Source: Zizania palustris
Taxonomy: Eukaryota > Streptophyta > Magnoliopsida > Poales > Poaceae
DNA: 64,000 bases
NCBI GenBank assembly: GCA_019279435.1
Contig: JAAALK010000287.1
Location: forward strand, 30,752,162 to 30,816,161
Direction of reading: 5' to 3'
Within the stretch, counting starts at the first letter, position 1. The number at the start of each line of letters is the position of its first letter. Shown here piece by piece: positions 33,119 through 44,000 of this stretch. Made by a program: the position numbers and the translations under genes. Below the pieces are notes generated by a model, which searched no databases, was not told where the DNA came from, and saw only the letters and a program-made list of their open reading frames with translations.

Positions 33119-33694
33119 TCACTCCATCACAGCAACACCGCCAGCTACCTTTATCTTCGCTATGATTGCCTCAGCTTCCTCCTTTGTGAGTGACTGCTTC
33201 AAAACAACTGGAGCCTTCTCCACTAGCTCTTTTGCCTCCTTCAGCCCCAAATCTGTGAATGTTCTGATCTCCTTGATAATCTTGATTTTTGCAGCAGCAT
33301 CAAATTTCTCTAACTTGACATCGAAGACTGTCTTCTCTGCTTTCTTCTCCTCAGCCTTTGCAGCACCAGCACCAGCACCTTGAGGACCAAAACTGAAACC
33401 CTGGCCAGAAATTGCCTGTGGTGGGGGCTGGTTTAGTCTGAGAAGGAGAGCAGGAGCGATCTGTTTGATCTCCTCAGGAGGGAGAGCAGCAATGCGATCA
33501 GCAAGATCCACAACCTTCTCTGATGGTGGTGGCATAGGCCCATATGGATCATAGATTTCAGGATACTTATACTTCCTAGCACCAGTGTCTTTCGAAGCCT
33601 CTGTACTGTATGCGTGGGTCCAAACTATGGAAAGACGACTCACGGACATTGGTCTTGAATAACATAGTCGTCTTGCTATGGTAGAGAGACTCAT
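33119..33694 (-). CDS. Mitochondrial ribosomal protein bL12 (L7/L12)
   Basis: 191 codons in one exon from ATG. Residues 1-33 are basic, hydroxylated and almost free of acid (MSLSTIARRLCYSRPMSVSR), as in a mitochondrial presequence. Residues about 58-90 are the N-terminal dimerisation region (VVDLADRIAALPPEEI), followed by an Ala/Gly/Pro hinge at 92-120. The C-terminal domain is 122-191 (TVFDVKLEKFDAAAKIKII, then GLKEAKELVEKAP and EEAEAIIAKIKVAGG), the factor-binding surface that recruits translation GTPases to the ribosome stalk. An extra PYGPMPPP segment before the dimerisation region is typical of the plant mitochondrial form. A splice acceptor (CTGTAG|G at 33704) lies 9 bases upstream of the ATG, pointing to an intron in the 5' UTR. 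A plastid form is less likely given the presequence. Confidence 0.9.
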   Translation of the reverse strand: MSLSTIARRLCYSRPMSVSRLSIVWTHAYSTEASKDTGARKYKYPEIYDPYGPMPPPSEKVVDLADRIAALPPEEIKQIAPALLLRLNQPPPQAISGQGFSFGPQGAGAGAAKAEEKKAEKTVFDVKLEKFDAAAKIKIIKEIRTFTDLGLKEAKELVEKAPVVLKQSLTKEEAEAIIAKIKVAGGVAVME

Positions 33695-33703
33695 CCTACC
33701 TAC

Positions 33704-34722
33704 AGTAATGGGCGTTGCAGAATGCAGACAAAATATTGCCAGGGAAAAAATCCACAGGTATCTGCCCTGAACAAAACAAAAAATAATTAGAAGACCACAC
33801 TGAGTGCCAATAAAATCTCATGTATGTTGAAGCACACAAACAGCTGGTTGAACAAAAGAAAGGGTTATAACAACATGCCTTCAATAAGAACAACGAAGCT
33901 AAAATACAGTAGAGAAGCCTAGCCCTGCATAGTAGCTACCTTGTGTGTCTAGAAGACAAGATGATAATACCATCAAGCAGAGAAATGGAATATCTGGTTT
34001 GCACATAAACTCACGCTATAACTTGTTGCCAGGAAAGTCCATCATTTCGACCATGGATTAAGCAGTAAACATTTCATACTATCCACAAAACTACAAACGT
34101 AGGATGCTTTCGCCCATAGCAGTCCCAGATGCCGCATGAGGCACAGCAATAACCTGGGAAGAACAGCAACACATGTCCCTATATTCAGTGGAAGCATACT
34201 AACTTACTAAGCAGCCACTCTCCTGAATGTCCTCAATTACAACCTCAACTCGTGTGCACCATCCCATGGACCTCACACACTAAGCTCCTACGGTTACTTG
34301 TCGAAAATGTACAAATCTCACAATCGAAATCTCCATGGCTTACCAACCCCGCAACACCCTAGGTCGAACAGACAACAGCTTTCGGCATGCCCCCCAACCC
34401 GCGAAATTATGTTCATCCGCGACTAGCACGAGCGATCGCTCCCTCCGAACAAGCAGCAGCACCGCTCGCTATCAGATCAGACGCCGGGCACAAATTGAAG
34501 ACAAAACCCTAGGTACGACCAGATCCCTGGCACCGGCGGAGGGGCGTCTACTCCATCTCCGAAATCACCCTCGAGCCTAGCCATCACAACCCTAAGGCTA
34601 GATCGCTCCCAGCGACTGAGCGACAGCTCGTCCGCCCCGCCCCCATGTGGCAGGACGGCGGAAGCCCCCGCGACGGCAGCGGAGACGATACGTGCTGCGA
34701 GTGGGTAAGTACCTTACCGCCG
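33704..34722 (-). other. Probable 5' UTR intron and leader of the bL12 gene
   Basis: On the minus strand GACGGCG|GTAAGGTAC (donor near 34722) and CTGTAG|GTAGGATGAG (acceptor at 33704) would frame an intron of about 1 kb. The GC-rich leader would then lie at about 34723-34920. No protein-coding gene is supported in this interval; the 81-codon plus-strand frame at 34335 has no motif. Confidence 0.5.
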
Positions 34723-35147
34723 TCGGCGAGTTGCCAAGTGGAGACGCCGGAATCGGAGTCGCCGTTGCCGCCGCCGGCGCTGGGGAGGAAGCACGCTGGT
34801 TTCACTCGCTGGCGTCTGCGTCGCGGCGGCGCGCGCTGGGCTGGGGAGAGGCGAGCATGGGCGGCTGCGGGTTCGCCGTTCGATCTGGGCCGTCCATTTT
34901 GACATCGACGGAGATGGGCTGTTCTGTCGCTGCAGGAGGCCCGGCACAATTCAACGGCCTCTCGCCATTATTTCGGAACGTTATGATTTTGATTTTTTTT
35001 CTTTTAAATGATGTATTGTTTCGTATAAAATTCTGACAAAATTGCGTGCGGGAGTAGGGCGGCGCCGGGTCTCCCGGATGACGAGGACGGCGGCCATGGC
35101 GAGGTGGCGCGGTCGTTCTCCATGGCGAATCCGTTCAAACCCGCCAA

Positions 35148-35379
35148 GCGGTGTTGCAGAGCTCGACGGCGGACCTAGAAAGTGTCTCCGGCGATCTCAC
35201 GGGGTTCGTCATGCTGCTGCAGAGCTGCCCGGCGGGCGCCGGCGCTGCACCGGCCGCTGGCCACGAACATCTACGCGGACATCCAGATGTTTGGCCGGAG
35301 GGTTGAGAGGCGCCAAGTCATAGACTTCTTGCTGCAAGACGGCGACGACAGCGGCGGCGAGATGGAGAGGCAGAGCTAG
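35148..35379 (+). pseudogene. NBS-LRR disease-resistance gene relic
   Basis: Two frames read successively like the coiled-coil/NB linker of a grass NBS-LRR protein. First comes VLQSSTADLESVSGDL and FVMLLQSCP (35148-35230). Then, in another frame, come PLATNIYADIQMFGRRVER and QVIDFLLQDGD (from about 35250). A frameshift separates them and an early stop follows at 35379; no P-loop follows. No intact gene remains. Assignment rests on recognition of the linker pattern only. Confidence 0.45.
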
Positions 35380-35983
35380 GCGTACTTCCGATCATAGGCC
35401 GCCCCGGGCGCAGGGTAATGAGCAGCGGCGCCACCGACGGACCGACCTGCCATGCGTTGCCGTTGCGGCGGCCAACTGCTTGTTCCCGCCGCACGTGTCC
35501 GTGCACGGCGTCACCAACTCACCATGTCCGCCTCACCGATGAGAGGGTTTGTCGGCCTCCAAGACTCCTTCTTTACGACTCCGGCGGCCGCCGCCACTGA
35601 TCGCCGGAGTTGCCGTGCTGCTGTGCAAGTCGGTCTTCCCTTCCTACTGCCTCTACTACACCGCGACCAAACAGGGAGCAAACAGTAAAATTTTCTGCAC
35701 GGAACAATAGCAACAATTTGCCGATTCGCACTGTTCATCGTATAATTTTGATAAAGAAATTAATGGTGATCTCAAGAAAGCCAGACGGCTGCTGCTCGCT
35801 AGCTGTCTCTTTCATTGATTGATTCAACTTGTTAATTGCGTTTCAAATCAGCAAGTGATCCAATGATATGATATGCCTTTCAACACTGAACTATCATATA
35901 TTCATATCATTGGATTATGACAAAAGAAGAAGAAGAAGAACACAGTATCATTGGATGATGAAAATGCTTGAAGAAATGCAGGG
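35380..35983. other. Spacer with no supported gene
   Basis: GC-rich until about 35640, possibly more of the degraded NBS-LRR relic, then AT-rich with a short (GAA)n run at 35924-35940. Includes the 3' flank of the FKBP gene. Confidence 0.4.
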
Positions 35984-37639
35984 TCAGAGGACCTTGAGCA
36001 GCTGAACCTCAAAGACCAGTGGTTCCTTGGCATGTGACAGTAGGCTTCGCCGTGGCCCGAACTGTGTTGCCAATCAAATCAAGTGGAACAATTACAAAAA
36101 TTCAAAAGAAAGCATGTTGCAACATCCAGTTTATTTCAATCAGGTTGAAAAACTGCCCAAAATTGAGGATAATGGATAGGCTGCAACACTCAGATTAGTT
36201 CATCAGATTCAGATAGGCTGTACCTCTTCTGGTATGGGCTGCAAGCTCTCATCTGTGTAGCCTACTTGAGGAGGTATGAGAGCTCTCCTCTTGCCTACAC
36301 ACAAAGCCAAGAACAGATAAAAACATTGTGCCTAAAACCATGGCACTGCCAGAAATGTTTGAACATGATCAGTATCAGATTTTCTGTATGCCGTAATTCA
36401 GTAACATAAGTACCTCCGGCCTTCATTCCGACGATGACATCTTTGAGACCATGAATCATCTGTAAACGACTAACAAGATTAATGTGCCGATATAGGAATT
36501 TCTGCTGTTCTGCCACATAGTTGAGTGATGTTTGCTTTTTTTTTTATTACACACCAGGTGTATGACAACAATCAGGCCCAAAGACCACATGTCATACATC
36601 ATCCATATTGGAAAAAAGAACAAATGTAGTTAGTGACATGATATCAATTCTCCCGCCGATATAAAGGAATAACTGAAAACAGCTCTAGGGTGAATAATGT
36701 GAGAACTGAGGACATATGAAGGATATGGAATTTTCAGGAATGAAGCCTATAACCTCTTTTGCATCAAGTGGAAGTGTCACCGGCTTGCTCTCACCACTGA
36801 ACTGGTCTACTGTGCTGAATTGCAAAGGGTATGAAAACATAATAAGATCAGAGATCTGAATTTGCTGACATTACTGAAACTGGAACATGTCATTCAATTT
36901 CTTGGTTGAAAAAAAATTTATACTCAATGGCATCCTTTCTCACCTATGCACAAAGTAGCCATTTGCACGGCGGCACACATAATTGAATTGCACTAAATCG
37001 CCTTCCTGTGCTTCTGGACCCTCACCTTGGACAACATCTTGAAATATCAAGAAACAGGGTTCTTCCATGAGCATACAGATAAATCTCAGCAGCTAATCCT
37101 GCAAAAGCATCCCTACTACTCGCAGTTCTTGCATTTACCTTCCAGCTTCACTCCACTGTCCAGCTTTCTGAACCTGGACACTTCAGATGGAAGTCGTGCC
37201 ATCAGATTGGATCCAGTGACCATCAAATCCACCTCAAAGATTTAGCTAAGCCATCAGAAGACTAACTACATGTGAATTACCTGATCGCATCAGGCTCCAG
37301 CATGGCTGCACGGGCAGGCATGGACGACAGGGAGAAGAGATCGATGGATGAGGCGGCGGCGGCGGCGGCGCTGAGAACAGCCATCTCTGAAACTGCTCTC
37401 CTCCTGGAAACCCCACACGATACCTTCACCAAGGAAGGTATCCTCCGGCCGCCTTCCCATCGGGCCGCCTCCGGTCGCCGTCGCCGCCATCTGATCGGAA
37501 GTGCCCAAGAACAGGTAACGGTAGCGCGGGAAAGAACATTAGGAAATAAAAGTAATTTATTTCGCATGCTGCATCACCTTGGAGATGGAGATGTACATGG
37601 GAACGGGTTGGTTGGTCTCGTTAGCGACGCCGGCGCCAT
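35984..37639 (-). CDS. Thylakoid-lumen FKBP-type peptidyl-prolyl isomerase (FKBP16-1-like)
   Basis: Eight exons, transcript order: 37639-37578, 37490-37281, 37173-37139, 37037-36944, 36814-36754, 36459-36414, 36294-36224, 36061-35984; 218 residues, all GT-AG. Exon 1 was found by phase: it starts MAPASLTRPTNPFPC, a typical stroma-targeting peptide. Residues 50-52 (RRR) followed by a hydrophobic alanine-rich stretch and an ARA cleavage motif (80-82) make a twin-arginine lumen signal. The FKBP fold covers about 105-218 (EGDLVQFNYVCRRANGYFV, MIHGLKDVIVGMKAGGKRR, LIPPQVGY, EPLVFEVQLLKVL). Several canonical FK506-pocket residues appear replaced, as in other lumenal FKBPs, so isomerase activity may be weak. 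Lumenal FKBPs of this type are linked to photosystem assembly. The exact paralogue is inferred, hence no symbol. Another frame overlaps exon 2 (37290-37508) and is a shadow. Confidence 0.88.
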
Positions 37640-37760
37640 TGTTGTGGCTTGGAGGAAGGTGAGAGGAGAAGCCAGTGGACAGTAGCAGGATGGGGCTTAT
37701 CCAAACGTGCTCATGCAATCATATGTCAAATTTCCAGTGCGCAAAAAAGCAGACAGGAAG

Positions 37761-37802
37761 GTTGAGATGGCCGAGTTGGTCTAAGGCGCCAGATTAAGGT
37801 TT

Positions 37803-37833
<31 letters not shown>

Positions 37834-37841
37834 TCTCGACA
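37761..37841 (+). tRNA. tRNA-Leu(AAG): tRNA-Leu (anticodon AAG)
   Basis: The acceptor stem GTTGAGA pairs with TCTCGAC, followed by discriminator A. A box TGGCCGAGTTGG, anticodon arm CCAGA-TTAAGGT-TTTGG with anticodon AAG, long variable arm TCCGAAAGGGC as expected for a class II leucine tRNA, and B box GGTTCAAATCC. There is no intron. A T-rich run (TTTCTTTTT, 37843-37851) follows as RNA polymerase III terminator. Confidence 0.95.
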
Positions 37842-38372
37842 TTTCTTTTTAAATTTTCTCAACATCTTTTTTAAAAATTTATGAAATACAGGATGTTCAA
37901 TGATGTTTTTCTTGTTCGGTTATTCCCATTTTAAATAAATAATAGAGTACAACCTTTATTTTTTTTAATTTATGAATGTTCAAATCCCACTCTCAACATT
38001 TCTTTTTAAAATTTATGAAATAAAGGATGTTTTTCTTGTTCGGTTTCCTATTTTAAAGAAATAATAGAGTACAACATTTCTTTTTTTAATTTATGAAAGT
38101 CCAAATCCCACTCTCAATATTTCTTTTTAAATTTTCTCAACATCTTTTTTAAAAAATTTCTCAACATTTCTTTTTAAAAATTATGAAATACAGGATGTTC
38201 AATGATGTTTTTCTTGTTCAGTTATTCACATCTCAAAGAAATAATACAGTACAACATTTCTTTTTTTAATTTATGAAATACAGGATGTTCAATCTTTTTG
38301 AAATTATAAATAGATGATGTTCAATGTTGTTTTTCTTGTTTGGTTATTCCTATTTTAGAGAAATAATAGAGT
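37824..38372 (+). repeat. Degenerate tandem array including copies of the tRNA 3' arm
   Basis: The phrase CAAATCCCACTCTCGACATTTC, the 3' T-arm and acceptor strand of the tRNA plus its flank, recurs as CAAATCCCACTCTCAACATTTC at 37981 and CAAATCCCACTCTCAATATTTC at 38103. GATGTTTTTCTTGTTCGGTT recurs at about 37902, 38028, 38204 and 38327, and AAATAATAGAGTACAACATTT-type phrases also repeat. The array is AT-rich with variable units of about 115-175 bases. The repeats contain neither A box nor anticodon arm. Confidence 0.8.
37842..37851 (+). terminator. RNA polymerase III terminator of tRNA-Leu
   Basis: TTTCTTTTT begins within three bases of the tRNA 3' end. Confidence 0.7.
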
Positions 38373-39180
38373 ACCAGGCGTGCTTTTTAGCATTTTGAAG
38401 GAGCCAAAAATGTATATGTATTTTTCAATAGCTCAAAATGGAATCTGATTAATATTAGTTGATTTTATTGTTTTTGTGCAAGGCATTTGATTCTATTTAT
38501 GATAGGCGGTGCCGTGGACCGGTGGTGGTAATGCGGACTAGGATGATGACGTAGCCTTTGTCGGCGACCACCACGTGTGGTCGCCGCCGCTCTTCTCTAC
38601 CGTCGTTAGCCGCCGCTCTAGGTATCCATCTCATAAAAATAGAAACTAGTGTTAAATTATAATTGAATACTCTTATTTTTAATATAGACTCGTGTCAATG
38701 AAAAAATTATATCATCCCCTCTCTTTAAATAAGAAGCTATTAGAGCTGAAATGATGATTAAGAGTAAGATGTGAGAAAATTAAATGAATTATTATTAGTG
38801 TGATAGGGAGACGAACACTAGTGGTAGAATGAGATAGAAGCTATGGGCAACCAACAATATACTTGAATACTTTTTCGATCCATAAGTATAATAATTTATA
38901 GATTTTTAATATAGAGTAAGGTAAGTGATTAGAGATGAAATCTTGATTAGGAGAAAATTCCACGAGTATTAAAGTTAAGGGAGAATTACTAACGTACCAT
39001 TATAATTTTTAAAAATTACCTACATGCTACTGTCAATCACTGATTGTGGTCGTCCCAATTTGTCAGTGATACTAATGACGTATTTTGGTAAAATTAATTT
39101 AATTAAACCATTCCTAATTTCGAGATTCCAGAAACTACCACCCTTATTTATATTTGAAAACCCATAAGGCCCAAGAGGCC
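38373..39180. other. Spacer upstream of the first F-box gene
   Basis: AT-rich with a GC-rich island at 38505-38625 but no supported gene. CTCTTTAAATAAGAAGCTATTAGAG at about 38721 resembles sequence near 46180, suggesting remnants of one repeat family. GGCCCAAGAGGCC (39168-39180) is a site II-like promoter motif for the downstream gene. Confidence 0.4.
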
Positions 39181-39298
39181 AAACCCGCATAAACTCAGGG
39201 AGGCGAGGCGACCGCGATTCAAGGCTAGGTCGGTCGCTGATCCCCCCTCTCCGCCGTCGCCGACGACTTCCCCTCGGATCGGGCCTCCGGGGACGGGG

Positions 39299-42200
39299 AT
39301 GCTGGATGATCCTCCGCGACCAGGCTTCCCTCCTCCTCCCCCAGGTTCGCCCGCCCCGTCGCCAAGCGATTCCCGTCTCTACCTGTTTGCTTGATTACCT
39401 CTGCCCGTGTGGCGTTGCGTTCAATCTGAATACGAGGCGGGTGCTATGTGCCGTGTGATGTGATCTCTCGTTTGGTAGGCACTGATGTATCTGTATTGCG
39501 TAATTTTGGTTGGTTAATTTGGGATAATTTAGCGCCCAAAACCCCGAACCTTTTTTTTTTTTTTTGCATATGAAGAAACCCTAAATCCCGACAATGCAAG
39601 CATGGCGTAAGACTATTTCCAGTAGCCGCGCGTTGCCCAGTTAAATATGCCATGACTATATGAGATCAACTGATCGCATGCATATACTTATGTGCAGAGT
39701 ATAGTTTACAATGAAAAATATATATATGCAAATGACACATACATGCGATGTAGGGTGAGATGATGGTTGTATGCTAAAGCATCAAACCCACAACTCTTAT
39801 TTTGGTGGCACAACTAGATTGGTTTTAAGTCTACAAGTGTAATCACAAAGCAAAGTGGATAGATGCTGAAATTATATTTGGCTAAGTTTGACTGTGTGGC
39901 TTGCTAACAGAGCATTCAGATTAACCATTTGATTGGAGTTGACTTTGTTGGTTCTTTCTGTATTAGTGTATACTAAAATGTAATTTGGAGGTAGTTCTAT
40001 GGCATTCTGCTTTTGATGCCTCCTTTAAACGAATTCCACTATTGGAAAGGCTCTTTTTAATGGTCGCATTTGAAGCAGGCCCTGCATTCCTATAATTATT
40101 AACTCTTTTCCCTGCTCACCCTCATTTATCAGTCTCTCTTGCATTTATGAGAATCATCCCACTATTAATCTCTCTCTCTGTCATGGTCGGGTTAGTGTAC
40201 TAGAGAAGAAAGAAGGGCAATGGTGCAGCACAGGAGGAAATCTAGCACTGTTCTGTTGCCAGGCCTAAGCCATAGTAGCCAGATAAGCTATAGTAATCAG
40301 GATAGACACTCCATGCATGTGCCATCTACGGTGGTTGGCTGGTTGCTGCTGGATCGACATCCAGTGGGAGCAACCGCCCATGAGTCCATGACTAGCAGCT
40401 CCATGGCACCTATCTCTTAGATCATCAAGAAGTTGAAGGCGAGCATGGAAGAGTTGGTGGCCATGTTGCAAGCAGAGCGGCAGAGCGTGTGACAAAAAAG
40501 GTGAAGCGGCATACAAAGCAGGAGTTGGAGAAAAGGCGTACCAAACAGGCCACGATGGCAATGGACATGGTGATGACAACGTCGATCGCTACGACATCAA
40601 CCCAGTCTACCTCTCATCCTTATCAGTCGTCGTCGTCGTCCGACTATCTTCCCGATGGTGTTTATCCTGTCATGTTTCAAATATGACAATTCACTTATCA
40701 ACACCAGATCGCCACCACAGGCCGTCCTCCGGGAAAGCCCCCTAAGTCGAGACCTCCCATTGCCCATTCCTATCCCATCTGATCTCAGCCTTCAACCCAC
40801 AACACTCTCCTATTTTCAAGGAATTTAAGCATTGTCAACATGATCATTTTATCTTCTCTTTCTCTTGTTTATTATCTTCTCTTTCTCTTGTTGTTTATAC
40901 TCTTTGTGCCCTATTTTGTAAGTTTCATTGTTGTTTCAGAAAATCAATGCAGTTAGGTTAGTTTGGTTGTTAGTTGAACCTGCATATTATGTTTTTGCCT
41001 TTTACAAATGCACCATTTGTGTTTTGCATGTACCTTCCACTCTCTTCTTTGTTGTTTTTATTCTAGTACAATCTACATCCAACCGCTTTCCCATATTGTT
41101 GTTCCTATTGAGTGCTGACTAAGCCTTTATCTTGGTGGGTGGTGGCAGTTGTCACTTGTTATCAAGCCATGGAAAACAGCGATGAACATCTTGATGGGCA
41201 AAATGAAGCAGAACAATACCAACTGTCTCTTCCTCAAGATGCCCAGCGGATTATTATTTCTTTCCTAACTGGTAGGACTGTTCTTAAGTTCCGCACCGTG
41301 TGCAAGTTATGGCGGGATTGCATTAAAGAATCTGCTTTTGTGGATTGTCACCTCAACAATGCTCTTCGCTTCCACCAGTTCATTGCCTGCTTCACATCAG
41401 TTGACCATGGTCTTGTCCATATGTACCTGTTTGATCCCACCACAGTGAACTTCAAAAGAACAGAGGCTGTGTTCTCATCTAGGTTCCACATGTCAGAACC
41501 CTGCAACGGCATTATGTGTGCCTATGATTTAGATGGCTCTGCTGAAATCTTGAATCCTACAACAAGGAAGCATTTGTCAGTTCCAGCTTCAGAACATGTA
41601 CCGCAGGCTCCTTATTCGGAATACTTTCTTGGATTTGTGCGCACCACAAAAGAGTACAAGGTTGTCTCTCTCCGCCATTGGGTAAGACACTTGACATTTG
41701 AAGTCTGCACTATTGGCACAAAGTCATGGAGGAAAGTTCATGTATGTGAAGAATTCCTGAAGAAAACGAACCCGGTCATTGTTAATGATGAAATGCATTG
41801 GCTACTTCTTGATGATGTGTCCGCTAATTTTACCCAGAAAATCCTCTCTTTCAGCCTGGCAGATGAGAAGTTTTCGTATCTTGACGTCCCAAACAGTGCC
41901 AGAGACCGTGATTTGGAATTATTTGAGGGGGAAGCTAAACTCTATCTGTTGTCAATGCCTTGTTGTATGGTAGCGCCAGGATATACGGAGTCAGAGATTT
42001 GGATGGCAGACGAGACCAGGCAATTCTGGGTTCCCATGTATAATATCCCTTCCCGTCCTCCTGTGGGCACAAGGTCATTTTTCCTGCATGAGAAGAAGCT
42101 ATTTTTTGGCACCGAAAAGAGATTCACCTACATTGATCTTCTGGATGGGAGGGTTTGCTACATTGATGTGCCTTGTGGTGAAAACATCATATCTTCTGGT

Positions 42201-42398
42201 ATGTTTGTGGAGAGCTTTGCACCTGCTATGACAAGCATGGTCAGCTCAACAACCTTGTTCAACGGATCCTCCTCCACAGGAACTCGGCATTCATCTGGCC
42301 TCACCATGTGGTCCTCACCAATTGTGCAATCTTCCAAGCGGGCAAAGAGGATCACCAACATGGTGTGGAAAATGTATTCACAAGGCATTGAGCCATGA
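39299..42398 (+). CDS. F-box protein (F-box-associated C-terminus)
   Basis: The main exon is 41149-42398. The conserved protein can start at ATG 41169 (MENSDEHLDGQNE, 409 residues). A phase-compatible 5' exon, 39299-39344 (ATGCTGGATGAT, proline-rich), with donor CCAG|GTTCGC and acceptor GGTGGCAG (41148), would extend it to 431 residues; that exon is inferred. After the start comes an F-box of about 40 residues, LPQDAQRIIISFLTGRTVLKF then RTVCKLWRDCI, the SKP1-binding element of SCF ubiquitin ligases. A C-terminal region with F-box-associated repeats follows (PCNGIMCAYDLDGSAEILNP, YFLGFVRTTKEYKVVSL, EVCTIGTKSWRKV, FSLADEKFSYLDVP, IWMADE). Substrate unknown. Basal acidity and length fit the FBA class. 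No frameshift. The long 1.8-kb first intron contains coding-like but broken sequence at 40220-40690. Confidence 0.8.
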
Positions 42399-42603
42399 AG
42401 TTTCTTTGACACCACCACCTTCAACTTGCAGGAAAAGCTACCGATGTCTGCTATGGCAGAAAGTATCTCTAGTAAAACCTTTTGCTCTGTACGCCAACAT
42501 TAGCTGTATCAGCGTATGGCAAGATAAACTAAACTTTTGTTTTTTAGAATTAAACGAGAAAATCAATACAACTATACCGTATACATGCTAATGCTTACGT
42601 ATA

Positions 42604-42612
<9 letters not shown>

Positions 42613-42660
<48 letters not shown>
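42613..42660. repeat. (TG)n(TA)n microsatellite
   Basis: GTGTGTGTG (42605) runs into about 22 TA units, lying between the convergent 3' ends of the two F-box genes. Confidence 0.95.
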
Positions 42661-42662
<2 letters not shown>

Positions 42663-42704
42663 GATGGTACAAGACTACAAGTATAGTGTATTTTAGGATG
42701 CCAC

Positions 42705-44000
42705 TCAAACAGTAGGCAAGGACAGCGATGGCGGGAAGCCCAAGTACGGCCAGCACTGGTCGCCCACGCCACAACGAGTCCTGCAGATCCTCTCCAGCTT
42801 GAAGCTCTTGACGTCGATTTTAAACAGCTCGACGTCCATGCTATGGTGGCTCGACATGAACGCTGGCGAACCGTGGGCGACTTGAAGGATCAAGCATCCG
42901 TTGGCGGCTGCGCGGATGCGGTACGGCCGGCTGTGAGACGCTGGCCACGGCAGTGGCACCGTCTTCTCCAGCTGCCACCGCGGCGGGCCGTCGCCGTCGT
43001 GCACGATCGTGTAGTAGTAGATGCTGGCGTTGCCGCCGGGGTGGTAGAAGTCGTGCGCGAACACGCCGACCTTCCCGTCCGCGCCCTCCACGACGGCGAC
43101 GTGCTCCTCCCAGAAGCCGGCCGGCGACGGGATCTCCGCGAGGGTGAGTTCCATGGCGCGCGTGTCGAGCACGAGCCACCGGTGGGTGAGGCAGTCCAGC
43201 CAGTAGAAGCAGCCGTGCGCGTAGAACCGACGGTTCCAGACGGCGTGCACCGGGCAGCCGAACGGCGAGCGGTGCCTGCTCCAGACGAAGCACTCCGGCG
43301 ACGGGACCTCGCGCCACTGACCGTCGCGCGACGAGAAGGCGAACGCCACGACTTTCCTCGGACACCGCGCCATCCAGATGACGGTGAACGAGGGCTCCGC
43401 CGCCTCATTGTCCGCTGCGGAGACCGGGGAAAGGAAGGGCTCACACCAGCGCCGGCCGCCGAGGACCCCGAGCGGTCTATTGACGGCGGCGCGGAGCTCC
43501 TCGGGGATGGTCGGCAGCAGGACGTAGCGGCGGGAAAGGGGGTCGCAGACGACGAGATCCGTGAACAGGTTGCCGGCTCCGCCGGAGGACACGCGGTCGA
43601 GGAGGAACCGGCCGTCGCGGTGGTCCCGGATGATCCACCCGTGGGCTCTCCCGGCGCCGTCCTCCTGCGACGCCTCCGGGTCCGGGAGGAAGGCAAAGGA
43701 GAAGTCCGCAGCTTCCGCGACGGCGCAGGCCGCGGCGGCGGCCGGGTAAGGCGGCTCGGCGGGGTGGAAACCCCCGCCCGCGGCGGAGCACGAGAAGACC
43801 CCGAGGAGCACGCCCTGGTCCGGGCGGTGTCGCGCGCGGTGGCGGCGGAGGAAGCGCGGGGAGGAGATGAGGACGCGGAAGTCGGAGCAGGCAGCTGCGG
43901 CGCGCGCGAGGGACGAGCGCGACGGGAGACGCACCACGATCTCTTCCACCACACCCTCGGGGATCTCCCCTCGCGGCGGCTCCTCGCCGGCGCCGGCCAT
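42705..44000 (-). CDS. F-box protein, GC-rich grass-type
   Basis: 431 codons in one exon. The frame is open further upstream, but its first ATG is at 44000 (MAGAGEEPPRGEIPEGVV). Residues about 12-52 form the F-box (IPEGVVEEIVVRLPSRSSLA, AACSDFRVLISSPRFLRRH), expected to bind SKP1 in an SCF ubiquitin ligase. The rest resembles grass-expanded F-box proteins with a beta-propeller-like C-terminus: GWIIRDHRDGRFLLDRV, VVCDPLSRRYVLLPTIP, FTVIWMARCPRKVVAFAFSS, YAHGCFYWLDCLTHRWLVLD, WQLEKTVPLPWP, GVGDQCWPYLGFPPS. Substrate unknown. Third-position GC is very high, so several long antisense and off-frame ORFs (for example 42843-44075 plus) are artefacts. It is convergent with, but not closely related to, the F-box gene ending at 42398. 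Confidence 0.85.
   Translation of the reverse strand: MAGAGEEPPRGEIPEGVVEEIVVRLPSRSSLARAAAACSDFRVLISSPRFLRRHRARHRPDQGVLLGVFSCSAAGGGFHPAEPPYPAAAAACAVAEAADFSFAFLPDPEASQEDGAGRAHGWIIRDHRDGRFLLDRVSSGGAGNLFTDLVVCDPLSRRYVLLPTIPEELRAAVNRPLGVLGGRRWCEPFLSPVSAADNEAAEPSFTVIWMARCPRKVVAFAFSSRDGQWREVPSPECFVWSRHRSPFGCPVHAVWNRRFYAHGCFYWLDCLTHRWLVLDTRAMELTLAEIPSPAGFWEEHVAVVEGADGKVGVFAHDFYHPGGNASIYYYTIVHDGDGPPRWQLEKTVPLPWPASHSRPYRIRAAANGCLILQVAHGSPAFMSSHHSMDVELFKIDVKSFKLERICRTRCGVGDQCWPYLGFPPSLSLPTV

Noticed and set aside
37824..38372. Additional tRNA genes or a CRISPR-like array downstream of tRNA-Leu
   Set aside because: The repeats hold only the 3' tRNA strand and flank, vary in length and sequence, and lack regular spacers; the genome is eukaryotic.
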